From assembly GCF_040784935.1 (NCBI RefSeq), contig NZ_CP160680.1, positions 7,111,802 to 7,175,801 on the forward strand: DNA of 64,000 nucleotides. Direction: 5' to 3'. Position numbers and translations under genes: made by a program. The stretch is from Lewinella sp. LCG006 (lineage in GTDB: Bacteria; Bacteroidota; Bacteroidia; Chitinophagales; Saprospiraceae). Of the stretch, positions 33,944-42,561 are shown in pieces. Within the stretch, counting starts at the first letter, position 1, and every line of letters begins with the position of its first letter. The notes under the pieces are model-generated. The model was not told where the DNA came from. It did no database searches and saw only the letters and a list, made by a program, of their open reading frames with translations.

Positions 33944-35749
33944 CTATTGCTTCACTACCTTCCGCATCACCGCACCATGCTGTGTCGTTAGCTTAAAGTA
34001 ATAGACACCCGCGGGAAGGTGTTCCAGCTCAAGTGTTTGGCTCCACTCCTTGGTGGTGCTAATTGAGCGTTCAAAAACCAGCTTTCCATCCAGGGCAAAA
34101 AGACCCAAATGAAAATCAGTGGCTTCCGATACACGCAACGCAAGGGTCAGCTCACTGGTAAAGGGGTTTGGGGTCAGGCGTAACTCCTCAAGCGTCGCCG
34201 GAGCGTCCAAGTCCACTACCATCACATTTACTACATCAGAGGTATTGCTACAACCATTCACTGCCGTTACCAACACGGAATAATTACCGCTTTCTACAGC
34301 CAGATAAGTATTGCTGGTGGCACCTTCGATTTCAGTACCATTGAGTAACCATTGATAACTGACAAAATCCACTGGAGCTGTCAACTCATTACCGTCTACG
34401 CCGATCGTCAAGCCGGGAAGTGGAAGGGTACTGATGATAAATGATTCCTGAATGCTACAGCCGCCATTATCCGTAATGGTGAGGTTATACTCGCCCGGAG
34501 CAAGGTTAGCAAAATCCAAAGAAGGGCTGATCGAATAAGGAGGATTACCCCCATTGATTTCAACAGTGGCACTACCATCGGCCTCGCCTGCACAGGCATC
34601 GCTCGTCACTTCTATGCCTGCCGAAAAATTGGAGCAGGCATCAAAAGTGACCTGCAAAATTTGTCCGGCATAATGGGTACAGTAGAGCTCGCCATCCGCG
34701 CCTTCGCCAAAAGAGGTAATGGAATAGGGATATTCTCCAATTAGCTGACCGATCCAGCCACCGTCACCATCGGGCTCAATCATAAAAAAGTCGCGCGAGC
34801 AAAAGTCGGCGAAAATATACTTACCCACCAACTGCGGGTAGGCTGTCCCCCGGTAAACAAAGCCTCCGGTGATGGAACATACACCCGTCGTATGCGGAAT
34901 GGAGTACGCAGGAAAAACATAATCGCCAGTACAGCCACTCAAGTTGTAGGGACTATTGCCTTCGTAACAACGCCAGCCATAATTTTCTCCTCCAGGGCTA
35001 TCCGCAGGCTGAAAATCAATTTCTTCAAAGGCGTTCTGCCCCACATCACCTATCCACATGTCACCGGTCTCACGATCAAAACTGAAGCGCCAGGGATTGC
35101 GCAGACCAATGGCCCATATTTCGTCTCTTAAGTTTGCATCGCCTACAAATGGATTGTCATCTGGAACAGCATAGGGTGTTTCGCTGTCTACATCCAGACG
35201 CAGCATTTTGCCCAGCAAAAGGTTCGTGTTTTGTGAATTGTTAGACGTATCACCACCACCGCCGCCGTCGCCCATACCAATGTACAGATAGCCATCGGGG
35301 CCAAATTTGATGCAGCCGCCGTTGTGGTTACCTTGGGTTTGATCAATGAAGATGACCTGCATGGCGCTGTTGGGATCAGCGATATTAGGGTCATCCGCAC
35401 TCCGGCTATAACGCACCACGCGGGTATCGCCCGACAAGTCGGTATAATTCACATAAAAGTAACCGTTCTCCGCATAATCAGGGTGAAAAGCCAGCCCCAG
35501 CAAGCCACGCTCGCCGCCACTATTGGTCAGGTTGCTGATATTCAAGAATGGTGTTCCCAGTACGGTTCCTGTCCCATCAATTATTTTTATGCGCCCACTC
35601 TGTTCCACGACAAATAAACGCTCATCGCCCGCGTGGGTCACATCTACTGGCGAGCTGAATCCCGTAGCGTAGGGGACCAGTTCCAGTGTTTGGCTTTGCG
35701 CCAAAGCAGTTATCATCAGGACGAGGGAGAGTAGAAGCAACTTTTTCAT
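33944..35749 (-). CDS. secreted PQQ-type sugar (glucose/sorbosone) dehydrogenase with T9SS sorting domain
   Basis: A 601-residue secreted protein. After a signal peptide ([20 protein letters not shown]) comes a six-bladed GSDH propeller: [34 protein letters not shown], the conserved [23 protein letters not shown] with the catalytic-type His, and [14 protein letters not shown] SprB-like repeat ([22 protein letters not shown], in part) and a PKD/Ig-like domain follow, and the last 80 residues ([14 protein letters not shown]...[10 protein letters not shown]) are a type A T9SS sorting domain. It probably oxidises sugars outside the cell with PQQ or is a propeller binding protein. Confidence 0.9.
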   Translation of the reverse strand: MKKLLLLSLVLMITALAQSQTLELVPYATGFSSPVDVTHAGDERLFVVEQSGRIKIIDGTGTVLGTPFLNISNLTNSGGERGLLGLAFHPDYAENGYFYVNYTDLSGDTRVVRYSRSADDPNIADPNSAMQVIFIDQTQGNHNGGCIKFGPDGYLYIGMGDGGGGGDTSNNSQNTNLLLGKMLRLDVDSETPYAVPDDNPFVGDANLRDEIWAIGLRNPWRFSFDRETGDMWIGDVGQNAFEEIDFQPADSPGGENYGWRCYEGNSPYNLSGCTGDYVFPAYSIPHTTGVCSITGGFVYRGTAYPQLVGKYIFADFCSRDFFMIEPDGDGGWIGQLIGEYPYSITSFGEGADGELYCTHYAGQILQVTFDACSNFSAGIEVTSDACAGEADGSATVEINGGNPPYSISPSLDFANLAPGEYNLTITDNGGCSIQESFIISTLPLPGLTIGVDGNELTAPVDFVSYQWLLNGTEIEGATSNTYLAVESGNYSVLVTAVNGCSNTSDVVNVMVVDLDAPATLEELRLTPNPFTSELTLALRVSEATDFHLGLFALDGKLVFERSISTTKEWSQTLELEHLPAGVYYFKLTTQHGAVMRKVVKQ

Positions 35750-35887
35750 AACAGGTTGGAAGGTTGATGAGTATTCAAGGAAAGATAGTCATTTCACGGC
35801 AAGGCATAAGCAGGAACCTTAGCATAAGACACGAAACTGACAGATTCATCGAAAAAAATCGATAAAGCTTTTTTTAGAAAAAACACC

Positions 35888-36709
35888 CTACTCCTCATAT
35901 AACCCCGGCTGATCTGACACCAAAGCTACGATCCTCAACGGCCCACCACTACCCCCGGCGATCTTCATCGGCAAAGCGATGACGTAAGTTCCGACGGGAG
36001 GCAGAAGCTCCAGGTTTTCCAGGTTTTCAAATCCCAGGATGTTCTCACCGTTCAGGATTTGGTGGCTTTCAAACAAGGTAGATTGCCCGTAATCCAAGCT
36101 TGGGGTATCCAGCCCGACTGCTTTGATGCGCCGGTTTTTCACCAACCATTGGGCTAAATCAGGAGCGATACCGGGAAAGTGGAGCTTTGCTACAGCTTCG
36201 GGGCCTCGTTCTGCCGTTCCCATATAGGCCTCTCGATCTGGCCAAAACTTTCCGTAACCCGTCCGAAAAAGAACAATCGCGTCCTCCGGCACCTGCCCGT
36301 AAGTAGCCTCCCAATGCTCCATATCGGCAACCGAAATTTGGTAGTCCCTATTTTCCAGCGCTGCCGCAGAAACATCCACAACAATGGCTTCCCCAATACT
36401 GCGCTCTAACGGAATTTGATCTACCGACCACTTGCCCTCCGAAAAGTGAACAGGGGCATCCAGGTGCGTACCGCCATGCTCCGCCAAACAAAATTGAAAA
36501 GCAGAATAATAGTAACCACCATCCGTGATTCCCGCAAAAACGGTATCCAAACGAAAAGATTCCGCCGTCGGCCAAAAGATGGTCTCTTCGGAAAATGCGT
36601 AGGTAAGGTCTATCCATTTCCCATCAGGAAAAATAGGTCGGGACTCCTTGTTCGTTGTTTGACAAGCGCCTAGGCTAAGGGTCAATACAACAAGTAGTAA
36701 TTTATTCAT
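35888..36709 (-). CDS. cyclase family lipoprotein (kynurenine formamidase-like)
   Basis: A 273-residue protein with lipoprotein signal peptide MNKLLLVVLTLSLGAC (Cys16). The catalytic metal-binding motif of the cyclase/formamidase family, HxGTHxDxPxH, is present as EHGGTHLDAPVHF, and the later IKAVGLDTPSLDYG and E-S-H-Q are also conserved. Family members are manganese- or zinc-dependent hydrolases such as kynurenine formamidase. Export as a lipoprotein suggests a periplasmic substrate. A stand-alone gene. Confidence 0.88.
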   Translation of the reverse strand: MNKLLLVVLTLSLGACQTTNKESRPIFPDGKWIDLTYAFSEETIFWPTAESFRLDTVFAGITDGGYYYSAFQFCLAEHGGTHLDAPVHFSEGKWSVDQIPLERSIGEAIVVDVSAAALENRDYQISVADMEHWEATYGQVPEDAIVLFRTGYGKFWPDREAYMGTAERGPEAVAKLHFPGIAPDLAQWLVKNRRIKAVGLDTPSLDYGQSTLFESHQILNGENILGFENLENLELLPPVGTYVIALPMKIAGGSGGPLRIVALVSDQPGLYEE

Positions 36710-36835
36710 AGAATTCTTATAAAATGATTTTCACGCCGATATAGCTGTTTCCTAAATTAATATAAGATCATGTTAAGTGGTAAAAAAGACCTAGGTATAT
36801 TTTCTTTTATGAACTTATATGATTCAAATCAAGCT

Positions 36836-37291
36836 TCATCCAACTCCATACTGCTCACGCGCAGCCCTGATCTGCTGCTCCTCCGTGGTTTCTGGATACA
36901 ATAAATAGCGCGGCGCAATAATTGGTTTTACCTGCTCAATCTTTATCAACGTCAGCGTCGCAAACGGAAACTTTCCGTCCGTCATGACCTCCAGCGGTGC
37001 AGCCAACTCGGCAAAATCAGTATCTCCCTTGTCAACAATCCGAGCCTTACCTTTCAACTGGTAGCCTTTCTGCACCAGGATATCAATAAAGCTCACAGCG
37101 ACCATCGGCTGCTGCCGAATATTCTTCACCGTTTGAGGGGAGGCGATATTCGCAATGATGAGCTGATCGTCGCCCCAGAAGGTAAATATTTCCTTGGGGG
37201 ATACATTGGGTTGGCCATCACCATCAGTCGTCGCTAGCCAGCAGAGGACGCTCTTGGTAATGGAGGTTTTGATTTTTGGGGTTAGCGGCAT
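36836..37291 (-). CDS. pyridoxamine 5'-phosphate oxidase-like flavin-binding protein
   Basis: A 151-residue split-barrel flavoprotein family member. The N-terminus SVLCWLATTDGDGQPNVSPKEIFTFWGDDQLIIAN has the usual pattern (short extracts: LATTDGDGQPNVSPKE), followed by NIRQQPMVAVSFID and GYQLKGKARIV. It probably binds FMN or a related cofactor; the reaction is unknown. A stand-alone gene. Confidence 0.85.
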   Translation of the reverse strand: MPLTPKIKTSITKSVLCWLATTDGDGQPNVSPKEIFTFWGDDQLIIANIASPQTVKNIRQQPMVAVSFIDILVQKGYQLKGKARIVDKGDTDFAELAAPLEVMTDGKFPFATLTLIKIEQVKPIIAPRYLLYPETTEEQQIRAAREQYGVG

Positions 37292-37364
37292 GATTAGGAT
37301 TTGCTTTAATTTTTAGGGATAAATACGTAATTTCAGAAATTAGAATCTAGAAAAGATTAAGCAT

Positions 37365-37860
37365 ATGAGAATTATTGGATATCGCGATTCTTTTGCCTTA
37401 GAATGGGAAATTATCAGAAACGTTGTTGTTCGGAATGACCATTTTACAGATGACCGTGGACTTCCTGACATTATGCACTATCACAAAAATGGTTGTTTTG
37501 AACTCGGTTTCGATCCAGTTGGTGTTTTTCCGAAAAGCCATGCAATAATAATTCAGAAATAAAAGGCAAGAAAATTAAAAGGCTAGCTTTGGAGGATTAG
37601 AATGGTTAGACAATCTCATTATATACGAACAAATGGAGAATCAAATTCTTGGTGAGCCAATACAAGAAAAAAGTAATGCTCAATCAAAGAACTTGAAACG
37701 TCCAGAAAAAGGTCTAAAATTGATGGTTATAAGCAAAGATTTTCCAGAAAAAGCGATGTTGAATTAGATCAAATACTTAATAATCATTCCTTGGTAGAAG
37801 AGGCTAAAATTGCAGCTAAATTGGAGGAGAGATCATTTGCCCCCCCTACCAATAATCCCC
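37365..37860 (+). pseudogene. decayed locus: 65-residue frame plus frameshifted remnant
   Basis: The frame at 37365-37562 encodes a 65-residue unrecognised protein (MRIIGYRDSFALEWEIIRN ... HAIIIQK). Downstream, 37634-37768 encodes MENQILGEPIQEKSNAQS...EKAMLN, and a +1-shifted frame continues with SDVELDQILNNHSLVEEAK then IAAKLEER, a pattern typical of the C-termini of small Bacteroidota proteins. The two frames look like one gene broken by a frameshift. Whether the first frame is a live gene is uncertain. Confidence 0.35.
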
Positions 37861-38319
37861 ACAAATAAAATGCGGAGCAACGTCCAACACAACGTGCTTC
37901 AGACTGCCCCAAATGCCGCTGGGGTGACCGTAATTGTAAGTGCCCATTTTTGGGGCCTCCACCAGATAATCGCCGTTGGGCTGCATGATCGCCTCATACG
38001 AACCACCTTTACCAGTGGGCGATAAGAATTTTAGGTTTGGATTCATAGCATCCGCTATGGGTGCGCCTGCCAGATTGGGATAGGGCAAGTTGGGCAAACT
38101 TACCGGAGTCTCATCTGGTTGGTGAAAAATATTTTTACTCGCGGGCTGCAACTCCCATCTCCGGCCATTACTATCCTGGTAGGTCGTTCCCACGACTTGT
38201 ACCAACTGGCCCATAGGGAGCAGGTTGTGCTGGTTGCGATTTAGATGCCAGTCGGAATAGCCAGCCCACCAAAGAGTGACCATTAATAATACAACAACAA
38301 TTAGTCCTATCATCTTCAT
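37846..38319 (-). CDS. membrane-anchored protein of unknown function
   Basis: A 157-residue protein with a single N-terminal hydrophobic segment (MIGLIVVVLLMVTLWWAGY), which may be an uncleaved anchor. The remaining part, with VVGTTYQDSNGRRWELQPAS and MQPNGDYLVEAPKMGTYNYG, is not a family I recognise. The short, polar, Gly- and Pro-rich body suggests an extracytoplasmic domain. It is divergent from the deoxynucleoside kinase gene. Confidence 0.65.
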   Translation of the reverse strand: MKMIGLIVVVLLMVTLWWAGYSDWHLNRNQHNLLPMGQLVQVVGTTYQDSNGRRWELQPASKNIFHQPDETPVSLPNLPYPNLAGAPIADAMNPNLKFLSPTGKGGSYEAIMQPNGDYLVEAPKMGTYNYGHPSGIWGSLKHVVLDVAPHFICGDYW

Positions 38320-38513
38320 GAGGATTTGGTTTGCTGGTTTGTTGGAAAAGTGTAAATCTGGAAGGGTGTAAACGTAGGGTATTCAATCTGGCGTAAAAGT
38401 TACGGCTTTGAAAAAGCGTGACAACGAAATTATCATTTTTGCTTCCAAACTTCTCATTCCCTGGCAAACTTACGATCTTAGCCGCTCACAATCATCAGAA
38501 AGCATTGACCACT

Positions 38514-39188
38514 ATGCAGGAAGCGGCCATCCCCCACCCTTTTATTGTCATTGAAGGTAATATTGGCGCGGGTAAAACCACCCTTTCCACTATGTTGTCA
38601 CAAGACTTCAACCGGAGGCTGATCCTCGAAGAATTCGCGGACAATCCCTTTCTGCCCTTCTTCTATGAAAATGCGGAACGCTACGCTTTTCCGGTCGAGC
38701 TGTTTTTTATGACCGAACGGCATAAGCAATTACAGGAAGAACTGAGCCAACCTCAATTGTTCGATAAAGGGATCATTTCCGATTATATCTTTATAAAAAC
38801 CCTCCTTTTTGCTCGAAACACCCTCAAAAGTGAAGAATTCCGCCTCTTTCAGCGGCTGTTCAATATTTTGAGTACTAATTTCCCAAAACCAGACTTACTG
38901 CTGTATTTGCACCAGCCCGTGGAGAAATTAATGGACAATATCAAAAAGCGCGGGCGGGATTACGAGCAACAAATGGACCCCAATTACCTGCTACGCATCC
39001 AACAGGCTTATTTCGATTATTTTCGCACCGTCAAAGACATCCCAATTGTCATCCTGGATGTTCAATCTATAGACTTTGTGCAAAATCCTGAGCATTACCA
39101 GTCGATCGTACAATTACTACAACAATCCTTCCCTACGGGCATGCACCAACTCCAGGCCGAGGATTTGATACCCAAAAAACTGAGCTAG
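38514..39188 (+). CDS. deoxynucleoside kinase
   Basis: A 224-residue kinase of the dNK/dGK-dCK family. The P-loop GNIGAGKT is at residues 15-22, followed by the conserved EEFADNPFLPFFY, FFMTERHKQL, then FDKGIISDYIF in the position of the ERS/DRS motif, and a LID-type KKRGRDYEQ. It phosphorylates deoxynucleosides for salvage. The start MQEAAIPH was chosen because the P-loop then lies at the usual distance; the 32 upstream codons are non-coding in character. The NDH-2 gene starts ten bases after the stop, so they may be co-transcribed. Confidence 0.9.
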   Translation: MQEAAIPHPFIVIEGNIGAGKTTLSTMLSQDFNRRLILEEFADNPFLPFFYENAERYAFPVELFFMTERHKQLQEELSQPQLFDKGIISDYIFIKTLLFARNTLKSEEFRLFQRLFNILSTNFPKPDLLLYLHQPVEKLMDNIKKRGRDYEQQMDPNYLLRIQQAYFDYFRTVKDIPIVILDVQSIDFVQNPEHYQSIVQLLQQSFPTGMHQLQAEDLIPKKLS

Positions 39189-39198
39189 GCTCCAAGCT

Positions 39199-40479
39199 AT
39201 GAAAATCAACATCCCCGAAAGTCCCCAGAAACGCGTCGTCATCATTGGAGGTGGTTTTGCCGGACTGGCCGCCGCCCGCCAACTCGCGAAAGCTAATTAC
39301 CAGGTGGTACTTTTGGATAAAAACAACTACCACCAATTTCAACCTTTGTTTTACCAAGTCGCTATGGCTGGGCTAGAACCCAGCTCTATCGCTTTCCCCT
39401 TTCGTAAGCTCTTTCGCAAACACAACAATGTCTTCATCCGGGTAACCGAAGTGCTCTCCATCGAGCCGGAAAACAACCGGGTCATCACTTCTCTGGGGCA
39501 CTGCAATTACGACCACCTGCTGATAGGTATTGGTGCCGATACCAACTATTACGGCAACGAAGAAGTAGAACGCAACACCTTGTCTATGAAATCCGTAAGT
39601 GAGGCACTTTACTTACGTAACTCCATTTTATCGGATTACGAAAAAGCACTCACCACCACCGATTACGATGAGCGCCAGGGCTATATTGATATTGTCATTG
39701 TGGGTGGTGGGCCTACAGGTGTAGAACTGGCAGGAGCACTGGCCGAGATGAAGAAGTACATCATGCCTAAGGATTACCCCGAGCTAAACTGCAATGAGAT
39801 CGACATCTACCTCATCCAAAGTGCGCCACAACTCTTGAAGGGCATGTCGGAAGAATCCTCCGAAAAGTCGCTGGCCTACCTCAAAGACCTGGGCGTAGAA
39901 GTACGCCTCGATACCCGCGTCAATAACTACGACGGCGAGTATGCCTACCTGAGCGATGGCGAAAAAATCCGCAGCAACAAGGTCATCTGGGCCGCTGGCA
40001 TCCAGGGCAACACCATCCCGGGCATTCCCGAAAGTGCCCTCACCTACGGTCGCCGCCTCGCCGTCGACCGCTTTTCCAAAGTCAAAGATACCTCCAATAT
40101 TTACGCCATTGGCGATATCGCCTACATGGAGGAGGAAGCGTTTCCCCAAGGCCATCCACAAGTAGCTCAAGTAGCTATCCAACAAGGCGTCAATCTGGCC
40201 AAAAACCTCCAACGCCAGCTCAAAGGCCAGGAATGGGAACCTTTCACTTACAACGACAAGGGCTCCATGGCTACCGTCGGTCGCAATCGCGCCGTCGTGG
40301 ATCTCCCAAAACTCAGTTTCCAGGGGTTTCCTGCCTGGGCCGTTTGGCTTCTGGTCCACTTGTTTGCTATTCTGGGCACCAAAAACAAGGTATTCGTCTT
40401 CCTCAACTGGGTCTGGAATTACCTTACTTATGACCAAGGGCTGAGGTTGATTATTAGGGCTAAGGCGAGGGAGAAGTAG
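39199..40479 (+). CDS. ndh: type II NADH dehydrogenase (NDH-2)
   Basis: A 426-residue flavoprotein. The FAD-binding motif VVIIGGGFAGLAAARQL is at residues 12-28, the NAD-binding motif IVIVGGGPTGVELAGAL near residue 165, and the FAD motif DTSNIYAIGDIAYM near residue 300. A C-terminal amphipathic/hydrophobic stretch (WAVWLLVHLFAILGTKNKVF) fits membrane association. It oxidises NADH and reduces quinone without proton pumping. The gene follows the deoxynucleoside kinase closely. Confidence 0.93.
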   Translation: MKINIPESPQKRVVIIGGGFAGLAAARQLAKANYQVVLLDKNNYHQFQPLFYQVAMAGLEPSSIAFPFRKLFRKHNNVFIRVTEVLSIEPENNRVITSLGHCNYDHLLIGIGADTNYYGNEEVERNTLSMKSVSEALYLRNSILSDYEKALTTTDYDERQGYIDIVIVGGGPTGVELAGALAEMKKYIMPKDYPELNCNEIDIYLIQSAPQLLKGMSEESSEKSLAYLKDLGVEVRLDTRVNNYDGEYAYLSDGEKIRSNKVIWAAGIQGNTIPGIPESALTYGRRLAVDRFSKVKDTSNIYAIGDIAYMEEEAFPQGHPQVAQVAIQQGVNLAKNLQRQLKGQEWEPFTYNDKGSMATVGRNRAVVDLPKLSFQGFPAWAVWLLVHLFAILGTKNKVFVFLNWVWNYLTYDQGLRLIIRAKAREK

Positions 40480-40480
40480 A

Positions 40481-40616
40481 GAAGTCGGGATTTTCAAAGT
40501 CGGAAATCGGAAGTGGGAAGTCGGAAGTATTTGATAGCTGCCAGGGGGCCTGTGTTCCTCCTTATCTTCGTGTATCTCTTTAATTCCGACTTCCGCGTTC
40601 CCACTTCCGACTTCCC
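40481..40616. repeat. dispersed GTCGGAAG hairpin element, copy 3
   Basis: The gap between the convergent NDH-2 and NTF2-like genes is filled by a hairpin element: GAAGTCGGGATT...GGAAGTGGGAAGTCGGAAGT pairs with ATTCCGACTTCCGCGTTCCC...TTCCGACTTCC. Blocks CGTGTATCTCTTTAATTCC and TTTGATAGC match copies at 14224 and 32718. It may serve as terminator for both genes. Confidence 0.7.
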
Positions 40617-41057
40617 CTAAAGTTTCTTCGTCGACTGCCAATTCATCAGCAACCATTTTCCACGCTTTTTGCGGTACACCGAGGTATAGTACAAGCTAAT
40701 ATCAAAGGGCTCCCCCTGGTACGCTCCCGCAACCTTTACCAAGCCATACACTACAGCTGTTTTGCCGTAAAGGCGGATACGGTGATCCGTAGCTGTCATT
40801 TGCTGGTAGACAATCTTTCCGCCGTTGACGCTGGTGATAAAATCCTGCTTATTTTCTACCAGGCCGTTGGAATGCAAATAGTAAAGATCATCATCCAATA
40901 AGGTCTGTAAGGCCAGACCATCTTTTGCTACCTGGGCCTTGAACCGGACTGCTTCCGCCGCGAAAACCGCCTGCTCTTGTGCTAGTAAAGTCCCTAAAGG
41001 CGCTAAAAGCACGATCAATAAGGTAAGACATCTAGAAAAATCAACTTGCTTCATCAT
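40617..41057 (-). CDS. exported NTF2-like (DUF4440) protein
   Basis: A 146-residue protein with a signal peptide (LTLLIVLLAPLGTLLAQEQ). The mature part has the SnoaL/DUF4440 cone fold pattern: LQTLLDDDLYYLHSNGLVENKQDFI (in part DDDLYYLHSNG), then RLYGKTAVVYGLVKV and KRGKWLLMNWQSTKK. Such proteins bind small molecules or are enzymes of unknown reaction. It converges on the NDH-2 gene. Confidence 0.85.
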   Translation of the reverse strand: MMKQVDFSRCLTLLIVLLAPLGTLLAQEQAVFAAEAVRFKAQVAKDGLALQTLLDDDLYYLHSNGLVENKQDFITSVNGGKIVYQQMTATDHRIRLYGKTAVVYGLVKVAGAYQGEPFDISLYYTSVYRKKRGKWLLMNWQSTKKL

Positions 41058-41284
41058 CTTATTATTAAAACTATGTGTCTATGTGATAAAAAAACACCTC
41101 CCTCTGCGAAGTCCCTCTTGAATTCCCTTATAATCCCTCGTATGGTTCTAACAAATCCTTATGTGCCTAATGTGGTTCAAAATAAAAACATCCCATAAGC
41201 CAGCCGGAAAGATACCGATTTCTCGGAAAATCCTATCTTAAGCCACGGTTTACAAAACGACTACCTTTACAAACGAAAATCAAC

Positions 41285-42517
41285 ATGCAAGACAAGGCCA
41301 TCAAACTATCGCTGTTCATCAATTATTTTGTTTTTGCCATCCTGCTCAACAGTGTCGGCATCGTCATTCTCAAATCCCAAAACGTCTATGGCGTAGACGA
41401 AGTAGCGGCCAGTACCCTAGAGCTCTTCAAAGACCTTCCCATCGCTATAGTCTCCTTCCTTGTGGCTTCCTTCCTCCCTCGTATTGGCTACAAAAAGGCC
41501 ATGCTTGCCGCTCTTTTCATCGTCACCGTAGCTTGTATCAGTATGTATTTTGGCAATTCCTTCTGGTCGGCCAAGATGCTCTTTGCCTCTGTAGGGGTAT
41601 CTTTTGCGCTGATCAAGGTATCCGTCTATTCCGTCATTGGTCTTGTCACCGATGGTGAAAAAGCCCACAACAGCCTGATGAGCAATATTGAAGGGGTCTT
41701 CATGTTTGGTATTGCCTTGGCCTATTTCCTCTTTCCAGCTTTCAACACGGAAGGTCAGCCCAATGCCTGGCTCAATGTTTATTGGCTATTGGCTGGACTG
41801 TCCATCCTCTCTTTCCTCTTTTTGTACTTCGCAAAATTTGAGGAAAATTATGAAATACCTGGCTCCGATCTTAAAGAAGACTTCATGGCCATGATCAGCC
41901 TGATCAGCCGCTTGCTCGTCATCGTTTTTGTCATCAGTGCCTTCCTTTTTGTTATGATTGAGCAGGGTATCATGACCTGGCTCCCTACGTTCAACAATCG
42001 GGTACTCGAACTCCCCGAAAACCTCGCTATCATTATGGCCAGTATCCTTGCTATTTCCCTAGGCATTGGCCGTATCATGGCAGGTGTACTCACCCAACGC
42101 GTTTCCTGGATCATCGTTCTTAGCGGTTGTCTCATTGGTGCGATGGCCATGGTCTATTTTGTCCTGCCCAGAGCCGTAAGTGCAGATATCGGTATCGTCC
42201 AAACCCTGGCCGATATTCCCCCCATCGGTTATGCTTTTCCTTTGGTAGGCTTGTTCATCGCACCTATCTACCCTCTACTCAACTCTGTAGTACTGAGCGC
42301 CTTGCCCAAAAAACTGCACAGTCCCATGTCCGGCCTCATCATCATCTTCTCGGCCATTGGCGGCACGCTGGGCTCCCGCCTCATTGGCATCCTTTTCAAA
42401 GAAGTGGGGGCAGAGACAGCCTTTAGCTACACCCTCATCCCTATGGCCATCTTGTTTCTTATGCTATTTATTTTGAAAAACCTTACTGACAAAGAGAAGG
42501 CTGCTCAAGGGGTGTAA
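41285..42517 (+). CDS. major facilitator superfamily transporter
   Basis: A 410-residue membrane protein with about 12 hydrophobic spans, e.g. LFINYFVFAILLNSVGIVIL at the N-terminus, AMLAALFIVTVACISMYFG and FVLPRAVSA after the seventh spans. The region KDLPIAIVSFLVASFLPRIGYKKA fits the MFS loop 2-3 area, and the duplication of two six-helix halves is apparent with a central loop near KFEENYEIPGSDLKED. The substrate is unknown; it is somewhat like sugar:H+ symporters of the FucP type. A stand-alone gene. Confidence 0.88.
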   Translation: MQDKAIKLSLFINYFVFAILLNSVGIVILKSQNVYGVDEVAASTLELFKDLPIAIVSFLVASFLPRIGYKKAMLAALFIVTVACISMYFGNSFWSAKMLFASVGVSFALIKVSVYSVIGLVTDGEKAHNSLMSNIEGVFMFGIALAYFLFPAFNTEGQPNAWLNVYWLLAGLSILSFLFLYFAKFEENYEIPGSDLKEDFMAMISLISRLLVIVFVISAFLFVMIEQGIMTWLPTFNNRVLELPENLAIIMASILAISLGIGRIMAGVLTQRVSWIIVLSGCLIGAMAMVYFVLPRAVSADIGIVQTLADIPPIGYAFPLVGLFIAPIYPLLNSVVLSALPKKLHSPMSGLIIIFSAIGGTLGSRLIGILFKEVGAETAFSYTLIPMAILFLMLFILKNLTDKEKAAQGV

Positions 42518-42521
42518 AATC

Positions 42522-42561
42522 ATTTAGGGACGTAGTGGCGGTCCGCCTTACGTCCCTAAAT
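42522..42561. terminator. bidirectional hairpin terminator
   Basis: ATTTAGGGACGTA and TACGTCCCTAAAT are perfect 13-bp arms with a 14-base loop between the convergent MFS and metalloprotease genes. The hairpin includes the stop codon of the latter. Confidence 0.75.

Noticed and set aside
39784-40656. 290-codon frame antisense to the NDH-2 gene
   Set aside because: NDH-2 is strongly supported by FAD and NAD motifs on the plus strand, and the antisense frame is low in recognisable structure.
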